This document shows positions 8,705 through 18,642 of a stretch of 64,000 nucleotides of DNA, piece after piece. The notes beneath the pieces were generated by a model. It ran no database searches. It worked only from the letters and a program-made list of their open reading frames with translations, and was not told where the DNA came from. The translations under genes and the position numbers were made by a program. Origin of the DNA: Lacihabitans soyangensis. GTDB lineage: Bacteria > Bacteroidota > Bacteroidia > Cytophagales > Spirosomataceae. Position 1 is the first letter of the stretch; every line of letters begins with the position of its first letter. The stretch spans positions 40,128-104,127 of the forward strand of contig NZ_RJUF01000008.1 of the NCBI RefSeq assembly GCF_024343775.1, given 5' to 3'.

Positions 8705-9001
8705 ATGCAAACACCAATTTTTAGATACCAACAAGATCCTTTCAGGATATTCAGTACAAATCCTGCACCTATATTTCCAAACAAGAATAAACCTGACCAC
8801 CCCATTTATTACTATCCAATCAAGGAAAAAAGCAATTTGAAGGGACTATTTATAGCCTTATTCGCTGTTTTGACTTTGATTTTAATATTTATTTATCGAA
8901 AAACTATTATGGTCATTATCTTAAAAATCATGAGAAAGGATCAAAAAATAGAGGAGAATGATTTTGTTGAAATGGAAGAATATGGACCTAAAGTCAATTA
9001 A
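8705..9001 (+). CDS. Small membrane protein
   Basis: A 98-aa protein with one strong membrane segment (about residues 49-66, LKGLFIALFAVLTLILIFIY) followed by a basic, then acidic tail. The N-terminus is Pro/Asn-rich. No family is recognised. It sits 4 bases after the ribbon-helix-helix gene and before a terminator, so it ends the maintenance module's transcript. Confidence 0.6.
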   Translation: MQTPIFRYQQDPFRIFSTNPAPIFPNKNKPDHPIYYYPIKEKSNLKGLFIALFAVLTLILIFIYRKTIMVIILKIMRKDQKIEENDFVEMEEYGPKVN

Positions 9002-9035
9002 CTAAATTTCAAAATCAAAAATCAAATAATTTCCG

Positions 9036-9069
9036 AAATACCTACCAATATCATGGCAGGTATTTTTTT
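9036..9069 (+). terminator. Terminator separating the maintenance module from BREX
   Basis: AAATACCT (9036-9043) pairs with AGGTATTT (9058-9065), with additional CC/GG pairing inside, followed by a T-run to 9069. It lies 35 bases after the membrane-protein gene. The 200 bases between it and brxA contain no gene and should hold the BREX promoter. I found no convincing TAnnTTTG match there. Confidence 0.7.
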
Positions 9070-9269
9070 ATTTAAGAAAAATAAATATTTCAAAACCTAT
9101 CCAAAAAGAGCAGTAACTATCATTGAATATAGATATAAAATTGCAATATTTGTATTTTATGATGTATTAGAATTTGAAACACAGACCTTCCAATTATTAG
9201 TTATCGAGTAATTAAAATCAAAATTTTTAAGTAATTCTACTAATATCATGAATATAGAAATTTCCCAAA

Positions 9270-10022
9270 ATGACCATTAACACCGACATAAATATACTTG
9301 GAGGACTACCTGACTGGAACTTGGTTAATGTTTTCTTACAAGATAGTATTACGACATTAAAAGAAGATGGTACACTTCATACTTATTCATCAATAAAGAC
9401 TGACAAATCAGTTAAACGATTCGAAAAAACCATATCTACAACTTTGATTCACTTTTTGAATAAAGATGTTGAGCTGCTACTTAGAAGCCTACTCAAAGTT
9501 GAGCGTATTTCAAAAGACAGTCTCCAATTATTGTTTTGGAATGCTTCTTTAAATAACGACTTATTAAACTATCTCAATTCTCAAATATACTTTCTTGCAT
9601 TTTACAGTGGCCGGATTTCTATTAAACAGGATGAGGTTTTGGCTTGCTTGAAAGACTTGAAAGAAAGGGAAACCGAATTACAGAATTGGTCTATTTCAAC
9701 ACTTGAAACCACTGCCTCAAAATATTTGACATTGCTCAAAAAATTTGGATTAATGGGAGGATCACTCCATAAATCCATTTTGCACCCTTATTTAAGTGAT
9801 AAAATGTTTGTTGTTTTTGTTTATTGGCTTAAAGCCATTGAAACAAAATCAAATTTGATGGAAAGTGCATGGCTCAAGTATGCTTTTTGTGAAATACCGG
9901 TGTTGATTGATAGATTGATGCAAAAAAAGTTTGCTACTTACTTTTTAATTAACTTTACAGGTGATAACCTTAAAATAGAAACCACTATACCTTACGAAAC
10001 CATTTACGATGCTCTTAAATGA
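9270..10022 (+). CDS. brxA: BREX protein BrxA (DUF1819)
   Basis: A 250-aa protein, the first gene of the type 1 BREX operon. BrxA is a small helical DNA-binding protein required for or modulating BREX phage defence. Length, all-helical character, the GGLPDWNLVNVFL start and the SALLKxYAF-like end (here WLKYAFCEIP and ETTIPYETIYDAL) fit DUF1819. It overlaps brxB by 14 bases, so the two are translationally coupled. A tiny upstream ORF (9249-9281) overlaps its start codon, and I give that no weight. Confidence 0.88.
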   Translation: MTINTDINILGGLPDWNLVNVFLQDSITTLKEDGTLHTYSSIKTDKSVKRFEKTISTTLIHFLNKDVELLLRSLLKVERISKDSLQLLFWNASLNNDLLNYLNSQIYFLAFYSGRISIKQDEVLACLKDLKERETELQNWSISTLETTASKYLTLLKKFGLMGGSLHKSILHPYLSDKMFVVFVYWLKAIETKSNLMESAWLKYAFCEIPVLIDRLMQKKFATYFLINFTGDNLKIETTIPYETIYDALK

Positions 10023-10566
10023 CCCTTCACATACAATAATAGAAGCCAAAAGGCTCGTAGAATCAGACAGTCGGTCTGAAATTCGATTAAATGCTAATGG
10101 TGGGAATTCTATTTTGATTGTTTGTGAACCAATACGTGAGTTTGAATACATAGCTGCCATTAATAACCTTCTGAATCCAGAGAATTTTGAAATCATCGAC
10201 CTCAATGCCTGCCTGATTGATTTCGTTTCCAATCATAAAGAAGAGTTGGTCGAATTGTACGATTTATTACAGTCTGCTACTCATGAAATTTTCAGAGCTC
10301 CAGCTGGTGAAGAATCTACAGATTTGTTTAAAACCATTATCTCGCTCATTCAGAATGCACTACAAGAAAACAAAGTGCCAGTTCTAATCAACACAGGGGC
10401 CTTGTTTGGCACTGGCATACACAATATTCACATTATGGAGAATGAGGTCGTGATGAACGCAGCCTTGCCATTATTAATTTTATACCCAGCAACCGTTGAC
10501 CATGAGCAGATACTATTTTTAGGAAAGTACCCTGCATCTAAATACCGTTGTATGATAATCCAATAA
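10009..10566 (+). CDS. brxB: BREX protein BrxB (DUF1788)
   Basis: A 185-aa protein of the DUF1788 family, the second core gene in type 1 BREX. Family-like blocks are EFEYIAAINNLLNPENFEII near residues 45-65, LINTGALFGTGIHNI near 125-140 and PLLILYPATVDHEQILFLGK near the end. Its biochemical role is not firmly known, though it is needed for BREX activity. It starts inside brxA and ends 13 bases before brxC. Confidence 0.88.
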   Translation: MLLNDPSHTIIEAKRLVESDSRSEIRLNANGGNSILIVCEPIREFEYIAAINNLLNPENFEIIDLNACLIDFVSNHKEELVELYDLLQSATHEIFRAPAGEESTDLFKTIISLIQNALQENKVPVLINTGALFGTGIHNIHIMENEVVMNAALPLLILYPATVDHEQILFLGKYPASKYRCMIIQ

Positions 10567-10579
10567 AAGAAAACTAATT

Positions 10580-13500
10580 ATGCTTATAAAAGATATTTTG
10601 ACGATAGACCTAAGCGAAGACATCAAAAACGTAATCGACTTAGAAGACATTTCTGAAAATGCCATACAATCTGAAATTGAAAACTACATAATTACAGATG
10701 GACTGGCCAAAGAATACGGTGATTTTGTTTCAATTTATTCATCCAACATCATTGAAACAGGTGTTTGGCTTTCTGGGTTTTATGGATCTGGAAAATCTTA
10801 TTTTGGAAAACTAATCGGTTATTTGATAAGTAATAGACTCATTAACGGTACTCCTGCTAGAGATAGAATACTTCAGAGATTTACTGGTATTGATGATGAG
10901 GCTCTTGTGAAAAATTCAATTTCTAAATTGAATAGTATCAACTCTAGGGTGGTTTTTATGGATATCGCAAAGCAAGACACCTCAAAAGGCTTTGCTTATG
11001 CATTATTCCGAAATTTTCTAAAATCACTTGAGCTTCCTGAAAATGAGCATGGATTTTTGCTCTTTTCACTTATTTATGAGGCATCATATACCAATGTTGC
11101 GGATTTTATTCATGACAAAACAGGTAAAGATTGGAATGAGTTAAAGAGCAATAGAACTTCTTACATTGCAAAAATAAAAGAGATATATTTAAGCTTAGCC
11201 AAATCAGAGGCGGATTACATAGAACGACTAACCACCATTCGAAGAGAAATTGATGAATTCAGTTCATCGAAATTGAAAGAGGAACTTCAATCCTATTTTA
11301 AAATCGTAAAGGACGAAAAAGTAGTTTTTCTATTTGATGAAGCAAGTGAGGCCATTAACCAGAAAAAATTTACATTGTTAGACCTCGAAGGTTTAAGTGA
11401 ATCATTGTCGTCTTTAGGTGGCAAAGTCTGGACTATAGCCATTGCACAAGAAAAATTGGATGATGTTATAAACAACTCCAATATCAATAAGGCTCAGCTT
11501 ACCAAAGTAACAGACAGATTCAAAACCAAAATTCACCTAGAGGCTACAGAGGTTGATGTTATTATCAGAAGCCGCTTATTAAAAAAGAACGATTCTGCTT
11601 TAGCCTCATTAAAAGAGCATTACAAAAACAATTCAGGCAAAATAGCCGATCACAGCGGGTTAACAGGTGCTGGTAAGACTGACAATTTGGATTCTTATTT
11701 GACCTATTATCCTTTCTACCAAAATCAGTTTGGTTTATTACAAAACTTCCTATTTGGGCGACAAGGATATGCATCAACAAAAGTGGCAGCCAGAGGCATG
11801 ATAATTACCACTTATGATATTCTTAAACGTGAAATCCAAAACGAAAAGGTTTACAATGTGGTTACAGGCTGGCAAATAGCCAAAGAGGCACAAACTCAAC
11901 CACCAGTAAGATTAGTAAACAGATTTACGAATGCAGAGTCTATTCTAAAAAACGAACATTTCGAAATATCGGGCCGTCGCCTGTTAGAAACCATTCACTA
12001 TTTGACAGAAGCCGAAATAGCCACAACGTCACTTAACAATATCGTTAAGGCATTTATTAAATCACCCGAGGAGCAGCATGCCGTTTTGCCAACCATTACA
12101 AAGGCCTTGGAGCTTTTGGTAGATCAAAAGATATTGCTTTTGACCAATGGTACCTATCGAATTACATCTGACATAGAGCAGCGACTACTTGATGAAATGA
12201 AACAAATTCCAGTGGCTGTTTCAAAGAAAAAACAACAGGTAATGAAGGAGTTTAAAAACGCAAGTTTGATTCGGACAATTGCAAAAACTGCCGACAATTC
12301 CGTAAACTACGATTTCTATATCACTTCTGACAACGATGATGAGCTTACCTCACCCTCGCAAAAACAGCTCAAACTCAAGGTTAAAAGTCTGTATAGTTAC
12401 AGTGATGACCGCAATGGTGAAATAGAACAACTAAAAACACAGTATCAAAACGATAAAGATGTCATTTGGTTGGCACCTGACAATAGCCAATTCAAAGAAA
12501 TAGACAAACTTCTTGATGAAATTGAACGTATCACGTTTCTGAAAGATAAATATACCAATCCTAACTCTGAAGAAGGGCCTATTGTGCGTTCGTTTCAGGC
12601 AGAGCGATCAGCCAAAGAAATTCGACTTAAAGAAATGGTGGAGCATTCGCTGACCGAAGGAACGGCTGTTTACCTATACAATGCAGTACAATTGAACAAA
12701 ACCAATTGGCAATCTACCCTTACGAACCTTCAGAGGCAGGTCATACAAAACGTTTACAGCCAACGGCTATCATCTCAATTGTCTGATGCCATCGCAGAGA
12801 AAATAGTAAAAGAGGCAAATGGCGAAAGGTTGCATACGTATTTTACAAGTCAAGGAGCAGATTTTCAGTTTTTTGATACTAAAGGGAATTTCATCGGCGA
12901 TTCTCTTAAACCAGCTGAGCATATCCTTTACAAAATAAGAAACACATTTATTGATGGTGCTTCACTTGAAAATGATTTGGCTCAACCACCAACAGGATTC
13001 GTTTTTGGTACAGTAATCAGTACTATTGCTGCCCTCATGCGTGGCGGCAAGGTTATGGCCAAATTTAACGGAGCCGAAAAATTCTCCTGGAAAGATGATG
13101 GCGTAGCTGGATTCTTTTCTAATACCAGAGATTTCAGAAAAGCTTCCTTTAAAGCCATTTCAAAATCAATAAGCTCTACTCAAAAAAACAGCATAGTCAC
13201 TTCACTGCAAGAACTTGATATTGAAACCCACATCAACAAAAAGGTGGATTGGAACACCAATGATTTTGATTTAGTGACAGCGGTTAGGGAACTGGCCAAA
13301 CGCTTTTGTGACAAAGTAGATGACATGAAACGCCAAAACAGAGACTTTGATGTTCTGTTTGGCAATCTTGAAATTTCAAAAGACCACTTAGCTCAGTTCA
13401 CTGGAGCTGTGAGCGAAGCCAATTATATTGACAAAGCCGAGGACTATCTGGCCCATACTGACACATTTTCTGTTGCAGTAAAAGAGATAGAAAAAACAGA

Positions 13501-14179
13501 GAAGTTTATTAGAAACAATCTGGATAAAATCAAACAGTGGAAATCCTTTGCAGATGCAGTGGTTGACGAACTCAACAAGGCTACTCAATCTGATTCAAAC
13601 CTAAGTGACCTGTTAGCAAGCTTTAACAGTCTATATAAAGGTGAAGTGGTCAAAAACTTCAGAAGTCTACAAGAAACTATCCAGAAAGTCAAAGATGCTT
13701 ATTTCTTGTTGATTCAAACTGCCGCTATCAATATGGCAGCTAAGTACACGCAGTTGCAAAAAGACGCTCAGATCCTATCTGATGAAATCGATAATTTGCC
13801 TGTAGGGCTAAACAACGATGCCAAAACCAACGTCAGGCAAATTGCCCAGTATGCAAGCCAAAGAACCAGTGCAATGGTAGAAATAGACTATGACGTAAAA
13901 GACAAACATACCCGGTTTACTTATTCCGAAATGCTTTCTTTTATACAACTATACAATACCAAAAGCACGGAAATACAGATTATCAGGTCGGGGTTAATCA
14001 AAACCGCCCCACCAGCACCAAAGCCTGGTGGTGATCCTACTCCACCACCTACTATCAAAACTTTTTCATCTACATTGCCCGGTAGAAAACTCAAAATAGC
14101 AGCCTACAAAAACTGGCTTCAAAATGAGCTTCAGAAAATATCAGGTGCGAGTGCTGATGATGAAATCGAAATTAACTAA
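10580..14179 (+). CDS. brxC: BREX P-loop ATPase BrxC
   Basis: A 1199-aa protein, the usual length for BrxC/PglY (DUF6079-like). The Walker A motif is GFYGSGKS at 66-73. A Walker B-like VVFLFDEASE lies near residue 248. An AAA-type core is followed by long helical regions and a Pro-rich linker (PPAPKPGGDPTPPPT) shortly before the C-terminus. BrxC is essential for BREX and probably powers DNA or complex remodelling with PglX and PglZ. The frame is intact and ends 8 bases before the next ATG. Confidence 0.93.
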   Translation: MLIKDILTIDLSEDIKNVIDLEDISENAIQSEIENYIITDGLAKEYGDFVSIYSSNIIETGVWLSGFYGSGKSYFGKLIGYLISNRLINGTPARDRILQRFTGIDDEALVKNSISKLNSINSRVVFMDIAKQDTSKGFAYALFRNFLKSLELPENEHGFLLFSLIYEASYTNVADFIHDKTGKDWNELKSNRTSYIAKIKEIYLSLAKSEADYIERLTTIRREIDEFSSSKLKEELQSYFKIVKDEKVVFLFDEASEAINQKKFTLLDLEGLSESLSSLGGKVWTIAIAQEKLDDVINNSNINKAQLTKVTDRFKTKIHLEATEVDVIIRSRLLKKNDSALASLKEHYKNNSGKIADHSGLTGAGKTDNLDSYLTYYPFYQNQFGLLQNFLFGRQGYASTKVAARGMIITTYDILKREIQNEKVYNVVTGWQIAKEAQTQPPVRLVNRFTNAESILKNEHFEISGRRLLETIHYLTEAEIATTSLNNIVKAFIKSPEEQHAVLPTITKALELLVDQKILLLTNGTYRITSDIEQRLLDEMKQIPVAVSKKKQQVMKEFKNASLIRTIAKTADNSVNYDFYITSDNDDELTSPSQKQLKLKVKSLYSYSDDRNGEIEQLKTQYQNDKDVIWLAPDNSQFKEIDKLLDEIERITFLKDKYTNPNSEEGPIVRSFQAERSAKEIRLKEMVEHSLTEGTAVYLYNAVQLNKTNWQSTLTNLQRQVIQNVYSQRLSSQLSDAIAEKIVKEANGERLHTYFTSQGADFQFFDTKGNFIGDSLKPAEHILYKIRNTFIDGASLENDLAQPPTGFVFGTVISTIAALMRGGKVMAKFNGAEKFSWKDDGVAGFFSNTRDFRKASFKAISKSISSTQKNSIVTSLQELDIETHINKKVDWNTNDFDLVTAVRELAKRFCDKVDDMKRQNRDFDVLFGNLEISKDHLAQFTGAVSEANYIDKAEDYLAHTDTFSVAVKEIEKTEKFIRNNLDKIKQWKSFADAVVDELNKATQSDSNLSDLLASFNSLYKGEVVKNFRSLQETIQKVKDAYFLLIQTAAINMAAKYTQLQKDAQILSDEIDNLPVGLNNDAKTNVRQIAQYASQRTSAMVEIDYDVKDKHTRFTYSEMLSFIQLYNTKSTEIQIIRSGLIKTAPPAPKPGGDPTPPPTIKTFSSTLPGRKLKIAAYKNWLQNELQKISGASADDEIEIN

Positions 14180-14187
14180 GTTTGCTT

Positions 14188-14940
14188 ATGCTCAACCATG
14201 ACGACATAAAACTCTTAATATCAGGCAGCGAAAGCTATAATTCAGAATTTAAAGTGACCGTACCCAACAAGGTAAAGGAGCTCACCGAAGAGATTTGTGC
14301 AATTACCAATGCTGCTGGAGGAGTGTTGCTGATTGGTGTGAACGACCAAAACGAGCTTAGAGCCATAGTAATAGACAATGCCAAGCCGCAGTTTAAAACC
14401 GAAGGTATGTTTGTGGTAGTAGTAAAACGCAGAAAAAAAACTTCGGAGAAAACTTCGGAGAAAACTTCGGAGAAAACTAGGGAGAAAATTGTAGAATTGA
14501 TACGTAACCATAAAGAAATCACGATAGACGAATTAGCAAGCACTTTAAAACTCTCCACAAGGGCTATTGAATTGCAATTGAGTGCTTTACGAAAGAATAA
14601 TACTATAGAACGCATTGGTTCTGACAGGGATGGTTTTTGGCAAATTAATGAAAAAATAATCCAAAAAAACATTTCTGAAACTACAGAAAAAACTAGGGTA
14701 GAAACAGAAAAAAAAACTAGGGTAGAAAATCAAAAACCTAGGGTAGAAAACCTGGAGAAAACTAGGGTAGCAATAGTGAATGCCATCAAAGAAAATAATC
14801 AGATAACTGCCCTCGGCTTAGCTGAATTATTAGGTTTGACTACAAAAGCAATTGAGGCTCAACTGAACAAACTTAAAAAACAAGGTACCATAGAACGAAT
14901 AGGCCCAAACAAAGGTGGCCATTGGAAAATAAACGAATAA
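14188..14940 (+). CDS. AlbA_2 (Schlafen-like) remnant fused to two winged-helix domains
   Basis: A 250-aa protein between brxC and pglX. Residues 1-55 match the start of AlbA_2/AAA_4 proteins (ESYNSEFK, then NAAGGVLLIGVND). The normally long middle of that family is missing. The frame jumps to the family's end block (PQFKTEGMFVVVVKR). Then come TSEK repeats and two similar winged-helix units (about 92-152 and 190-250), both ending in IERIG and W-x-IN. I chose ATG 14188 over TTG 14182. It may regulate the BREX operon, as accessory DNA-binding proteins do elsewhere, but with the core deleted any catalytic role is doubtful. Confidence 0.75.
   Translation: MLNHDDIKLLISGSESYNSEFKVTVPNKVKELTEEICAITNAAGGVLLIGVNDQNELRAIVIDNAKPQFKTEGMFVVVVKRRKKTSEKTSEKTSEKTREKIVELIRNHKEITIDELASTLKLSTRAIELQLSALRKNNTIERIGSDRDGFWQINEKIIQKNISETTEKTRVETEKKTRVENQKPRVENLEKTRVAIVNAIKENNQITALGLAELLGLTTKAIEAQLNKLKKQGTIERIGPNKGGHWKINE
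14437..14484 (+). repeat. 12-bp tandem repeat encoding (TSEK)n
   Basis: AAAACTTCGGAG occurs three times in a row (14437-14472), then once in altered form (AAAACTAGGGAG, 14473-14484). Further along, at about 14690-14770, CTAGGGTAGAAA-type units repeat four times. Both arrays keep the frame and make the linkers on either side of the first winged helix. The copy number could vary between strains by slippage. Confidence 0.8.
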
Positions 14941-14946
14941 ACACGC

Positions 14947-17900
14947 ATGAAACTAAGCGACCACGTAGAACATATACGACAACTGATAGACACTGCCTTT
15001 CGCAACCGATTAGGCCGTATGGGCTTTGCCAACCACGAACTAAGCCAAGCGACCAGAGAAGCTGGTCTCAATAAAGAACAAGAGCGTTTAAATAATATTC
15101 TGGAGACGTTTCAGCTCGAAACAGGCAACAAACCCGATGCATTCGAAAAACTGGTAGAAGAACTCACTTTTACCTTGTTTAACCGTCTGGCGGCTCTCAA
15201 GGTGATGGAGGCCCATGCCTTGCACCCCGAAATAATCACCAAAAACAGCCTGCATGGCAACCGCTCTTTTGCCCACAAAATGTGGCTCGAAGCCAACCCC
15301 GACCACCGCAATGAAGAACTGGAGGCATTAGGAAGTTTTATTGAAGTAGAATTGGGCAAACTAGCCAAAGAAATACCACTGTTTAGTCTGCAACACCCCT
15401 ACCATTTGCTACCCACTACCTTTGAGCTCAGCGGCATCATCAATGCCTTCAATCAAGTAGAGACCGATGCACAGGTAGAAGACCACATCTGGAAAAGCGA
15501 CGATGTGCTGGGCTGGTTGTACGAAAGCTACAATGTATTTAAAAAGAAGCAACACGACTTAAGTGGCTTAAAAACTGAATACAATAAAGTAAGTATCCAA
15601 AGTCAATATTATACTCCTCGCTGGGTAGTACAATTTTTAGTTGATAATAGTTTGGGTAAACTTTATTTAGAAATGTACCCCAATAGCGACATACGCCATA
15701 AGTATAAAATTGCCAATGCTCCAAATCATAAAATAAGAGAACGAAAGCCATTGCACGAAATACGAATGATTGACCCTTCCACGGGATCGGGCAATTACCT
15801 ATTGTATGGCTTTGATATGTATTATGATTTATACATAGACCAAATAGAAAACTATGGTGCAGATTACAACGAAGCTGATGTGCCCAAACTGATTATTGAA
15901 CACAACTTGCACGGAGTGGACTTAGACGACCGTGCCATACAGTTGGCCCAATTGGGTTTGTATATTAAGGCAAAAAGAAAGAAGCGTACTGTAAAAATTG
16001 AGCATTTCAATATTGTGAGTTCCGATTTTTACTTACCGGCATACAGCGAAGTAAATCATATTTTTGAATCCGAAGGTATCGTAAAGGAAAGAGAACGGAA
16101 AATTATAGAGGAAGTATGGGAAGACCTCCAACAAGCCCATAAATTTGGCTCGCTTATACGATTGGAAGAAAAACTGCATTGGAAGTTTTTTGGTAAAAAT
16201 GATGGCATAGTTACCCTCTTTGACCAACAAGAATTAGAAGATTTTGATACTTTCAGAGAACACTTCTTTACCAACTTACAAAAAGCGGTAGCTCAAAACG
16301 CCGAAAAACAAGGCGAAACCTTTCTAAATACCAAAACCCACGATGCCATTACGTTTTTGGAGCTAATGACCCAAAAATACGACGTAGCCGTAGCCAACCC
16401 ACCTTATACAGATAGTGCAGATTTTGGTCCAGAACTAAAAAAATTTGTAGATGCAAATTACAAAAAACCCTATAAATTCAATACTAACCTTTATGCCGTT
16501 TTCATAAATCGTTGTTTCGAATTAACAACTGAAAACGGAAAGATAGCACTCATCCATCCATTAACTTTTATGTACATCAAAACTTTTGAAGATGTACGTA
16601 AATTTATTTTGGGGAAAACACATATCAGTGTTTTTGTAGATTATAGTGCAGATAGTACCAATTTATTTGATGGTGCTTTTGCTTCAGCACCTGCATTTTA
16701 TGTACTTGAAAAAGGAAATGAGAAGCAAGAAAAATCTTGGTTCATATCATTAGACCAATACACAAGGACACCAAATGAAAAGTTAAAAAAAGATTTCTGT
16801 TTAGAAGCCTTAGATGATATTATTTCTAACCGACCAAATAAACACAACATAAAGCTTTTTCAAGAAAAACTCAAAACTATTGAAGGTTCGCCTTTTATTT
16901 ATTGGATTAGTGATGGATTCAGAGAAAAATTTAAGGAGAAAGCCATTGATGATATTTTAAAACCTCGTCAAGGAATTGCAACAGGGAACAATGATAAATG
17001 TGTAAAATATTGGTGGGAAATAGAACAAGCTGAGATATCAAAAGATTTAAATGATATGAAGAAATGGAAGTTCTATTCTAAAGGTGGGGCTTATAATAAA
17101 TGGTATGGAAACTTTTGGACAGTAATTGATTACAGCCCTTCGGGATATAATTTTTTATTAAATAGTGGCAACCATCTTCCAAGCCGTAATTATTACTTTT
17201 TAGAAGGAGTTACTTATTCCGCCTTAGGTAAAGGTGTTTCATTTAGATATATGCCTCCTAACCAACTATTTGATGTTGGTGGTTCCTGTATATTTCCAGG
17301 AGAATTTAAGAATGTAAAATATTATTTATCTTTTTTAAACACTAAATTAACATTCTATTTAGCTAATTGCTTGAACCCTACAGTAAATACCCAAGTAGGT
17401 GACTTAAAGAGAATACCTTTTGTAATTCCTTCAAAAAAAATAGAAAATACAATATCACAATTTGCCACCTATAACATAGACGTTAAACATATTTTTTGTT
17501 CATATCGAATTACTGAAACCAACTATAAGCAATCACTTCTTATTGCTTTTCAAGGAGCATCTTTAAAAGAGCGAATATTGGCATATCTCACTTATGAGAA
17601 TGCCCTGCACACGCAGGTGCTTATCAATGAAGCTATTATCAACGAAATTATTTTTGAAGTATATGAACTCAGCGATGCAGATCGTGGGCAGGTAGAAGCT
17701 AAAATGGGTCTTTCTATTGGTTCTTTAGCTGTGTTTAAAGAAGCAAAAGATGCATTTTTAGGACAATTGCAAAACCCAATGGCAGAAGTAACAAAGCATA
17801 TCCAAAACTTACCCATTGCTACTTTTGATGAGCAACAAATTAGTGAAATAAGAGACGCTTTTGGTACACTTTATCAAAGTAACAATGACTTGGAAGAGTT

Positions 17901-18642
17901 TTGCATTCGCCATCAAGTTAACCCCATAAATGTGTGGTATTGGTTTAAAGAAAGCCGTGTGCTGCCCCAAGCCCGTGTGGCCGAAATAGCCCTCGAGTTT
18001 CTAGCAGATGCCTTCCGCACCATTTTGATGGAAGACGTAGACGGTATAGTGCCATTGGTAAGCCTACCCGGTGAACCAAGACTGTATGATAGATTTGAAA
18101 AATATTGCTACGACCAAGGCTTTACCGATGCCCAAATCATGCAGCTAGACGGTCTGCTGGGTCGCCCGCTTAATGACTATATTGAGCAGCATTTTTTCAA
18201 AAACCTGTCTGACCACCTCAACCTGTTCATGTATTTGCCCAAAACACCGTTTATCTGGCACCTCAGCAGCGGTGAGCAACAAGGTTTTGAGGCCTTCATT
18301 ATCATCTACAAATGGACTTCTGACAGCCTCTACAAACTCAAAAGCACCTATCTAAGCCAACGCACCGAGCGGCTCAACAACCGCAAAGCCGAAATAGCAG
18401 ATACAAACACCGGCCAAGCCCAAACAGAGCGTGAAACCATAGAAAAACAGCTAAGAGAAATAGAGATTTTCGAGCAAAAAATAGACGACCTCATAGCCAG
18501 TGGCTACAACCCCAAGCTAGACGACGGTGTAGGCAAAAACATTGCCCCACTCCAAGCCCGAGGCATGCTAAAAGCCGAAGTCCTAAAAACCACAGGAGGA
18601 GCAAAATCACAATTGAACAAATACCTAAATGCAGATTGGTGA
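14947..18642 (+). CDS. pglX: BREX adenine-specific DNA methyltransferase PglX (BrxX)
   Basis: A 1231-aa protein that methylates adenine in an asymmetric host motif, marking self DNA in type 1 BREX. Motif I for S-adenosylmethionine is DPSTGSG (276-282), and the catalytic N6-adenine motif is NPPY (484-487). The C-terminal third holds the target-recognition and helical parts. Base composition is mosaic: about 14950-15540 and 17930-18640 are richer in GC, while the middle, including target recognition (about 16440-17930), is clearly AT-rich. That suggests exchange of the specificity region. It overlaps the next gene by one base (TGATG). Confidence 0.94.
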   Translation: MKLSDHVEHIRQLIDTAFRNRLGRMGFANHELSQATREAGLNKEQERLNNILETFQLETGNKPDAFEKLVEELTFTLFNRLAALKVMEAHALHPEIITKNSLHGNRSFAHKMWLEANPDHRNEELEALGSFIEVELGKLAKEIPLFSLQHPYHLLPTTFELSGIINAFNQVETDAQVEDHIWKSDDVLGWLYESYNVFKKKQHDLSGLKTEYNKVSIQSQYYTPRWVVQFLVDNSLGKLYLEMYPNSDIRHKYKIANAPNHKIRERKPLHEIRMIDPSTGSGNYLLYGFDMYYDLYIDQIENYGADYNEADVPKLIIEHNLHGVDLDDRAIQLAQLGLYIKAKRKKRTVKIEHFNIVSSDFYLPAYSEVNHIFESEGIVKERERKIIEEVWEDLQQAHKFGSLIRLEEKLHWKFFGKNDGIVTLFDQQELEDFDTFREHFFTNLQKAVAQNAEKQGETFLNTKTHDAITFLELMTQKYDVAVANPPYTDSADFGPELKKFVDANYKKPYKFNTNLYAVFINRCFELTTENGKIALIHPLTFMYIKTFEDVRKFILGKTHISVFVDYSADSTNLFDGAFASAPAFYVLEKGNEKQEKSWFISLDQYTRTPNEKLKKDFCLEALDDIISNRPNKHNIKLFQEKLKTIEGSPFIYWISDGFREKFKEKAIDDILKPRQGIATGNNDKCVKYWWEIEQAEISKDLNDMKKWKFYSKGGAYNKWYGNFWTVIDYSPSGYNFLLNSGNHLPSRNYYFLEGVTYSALGKGVSFRYMPPNQLFDVGGSCIFPGEFKNVKYYLSFLNTKLTFYLANCLNPTVNTQVGDLKRIPFVIPSKKIENTISQFATYNIDVKHIFCSYRITETNYKQSLLIAFQGASLKERILAYLTYENALHTQVLINEAIINEIIFEVYELSDADRGQVEAKMGLSIGSLAVFKEAKDAFLGQLQNPMAEVTKHIQNLPIATFDEQQISEIRDAFGTLYQSNNDLEEFCIRHQVNPINVWYWFKESRVLPQARVAEIALEFLADAFRTILMEDVDGIVPLVSLPGEPRLYDRFEKYCYDQGFTDAQIMQLDGLLGRPLNDYIEQHFFKNLSDHLNLFMYLPKTPFIWHLSSGEQQGFEAFIIIYKWTSDSLYKLKSTYLSQRTERLNNRKAEIADTNTGQAQTERETIEKQLREIEIFEQKIDDLIASGYNPKLDDGVGKNIAPLQARGMLKAEVLKTTGGAKSQLNKYLNADW

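Noticed and set aside
9249..9281. Ten-codon ORF overlapping the brxA start as a leader peptide
   Set aside because: It is too short to distinguish from chance and has no attenuator hairpin.
14437..14484. Short regular repeats that could suggest a CRISPR array
   Set aside because: The units are 12 bp with no spacers and lie in frame inside a gene. No cas genes are present in the window.
14235..14672. 145-aa and 89-aa minus-strand ORFs opposite the winged-helix gene
   Set aside because: They are shadows of a repetitive coding region. The Ser/Phe/Val repeats mirror the TSEK repeats and show no domain.
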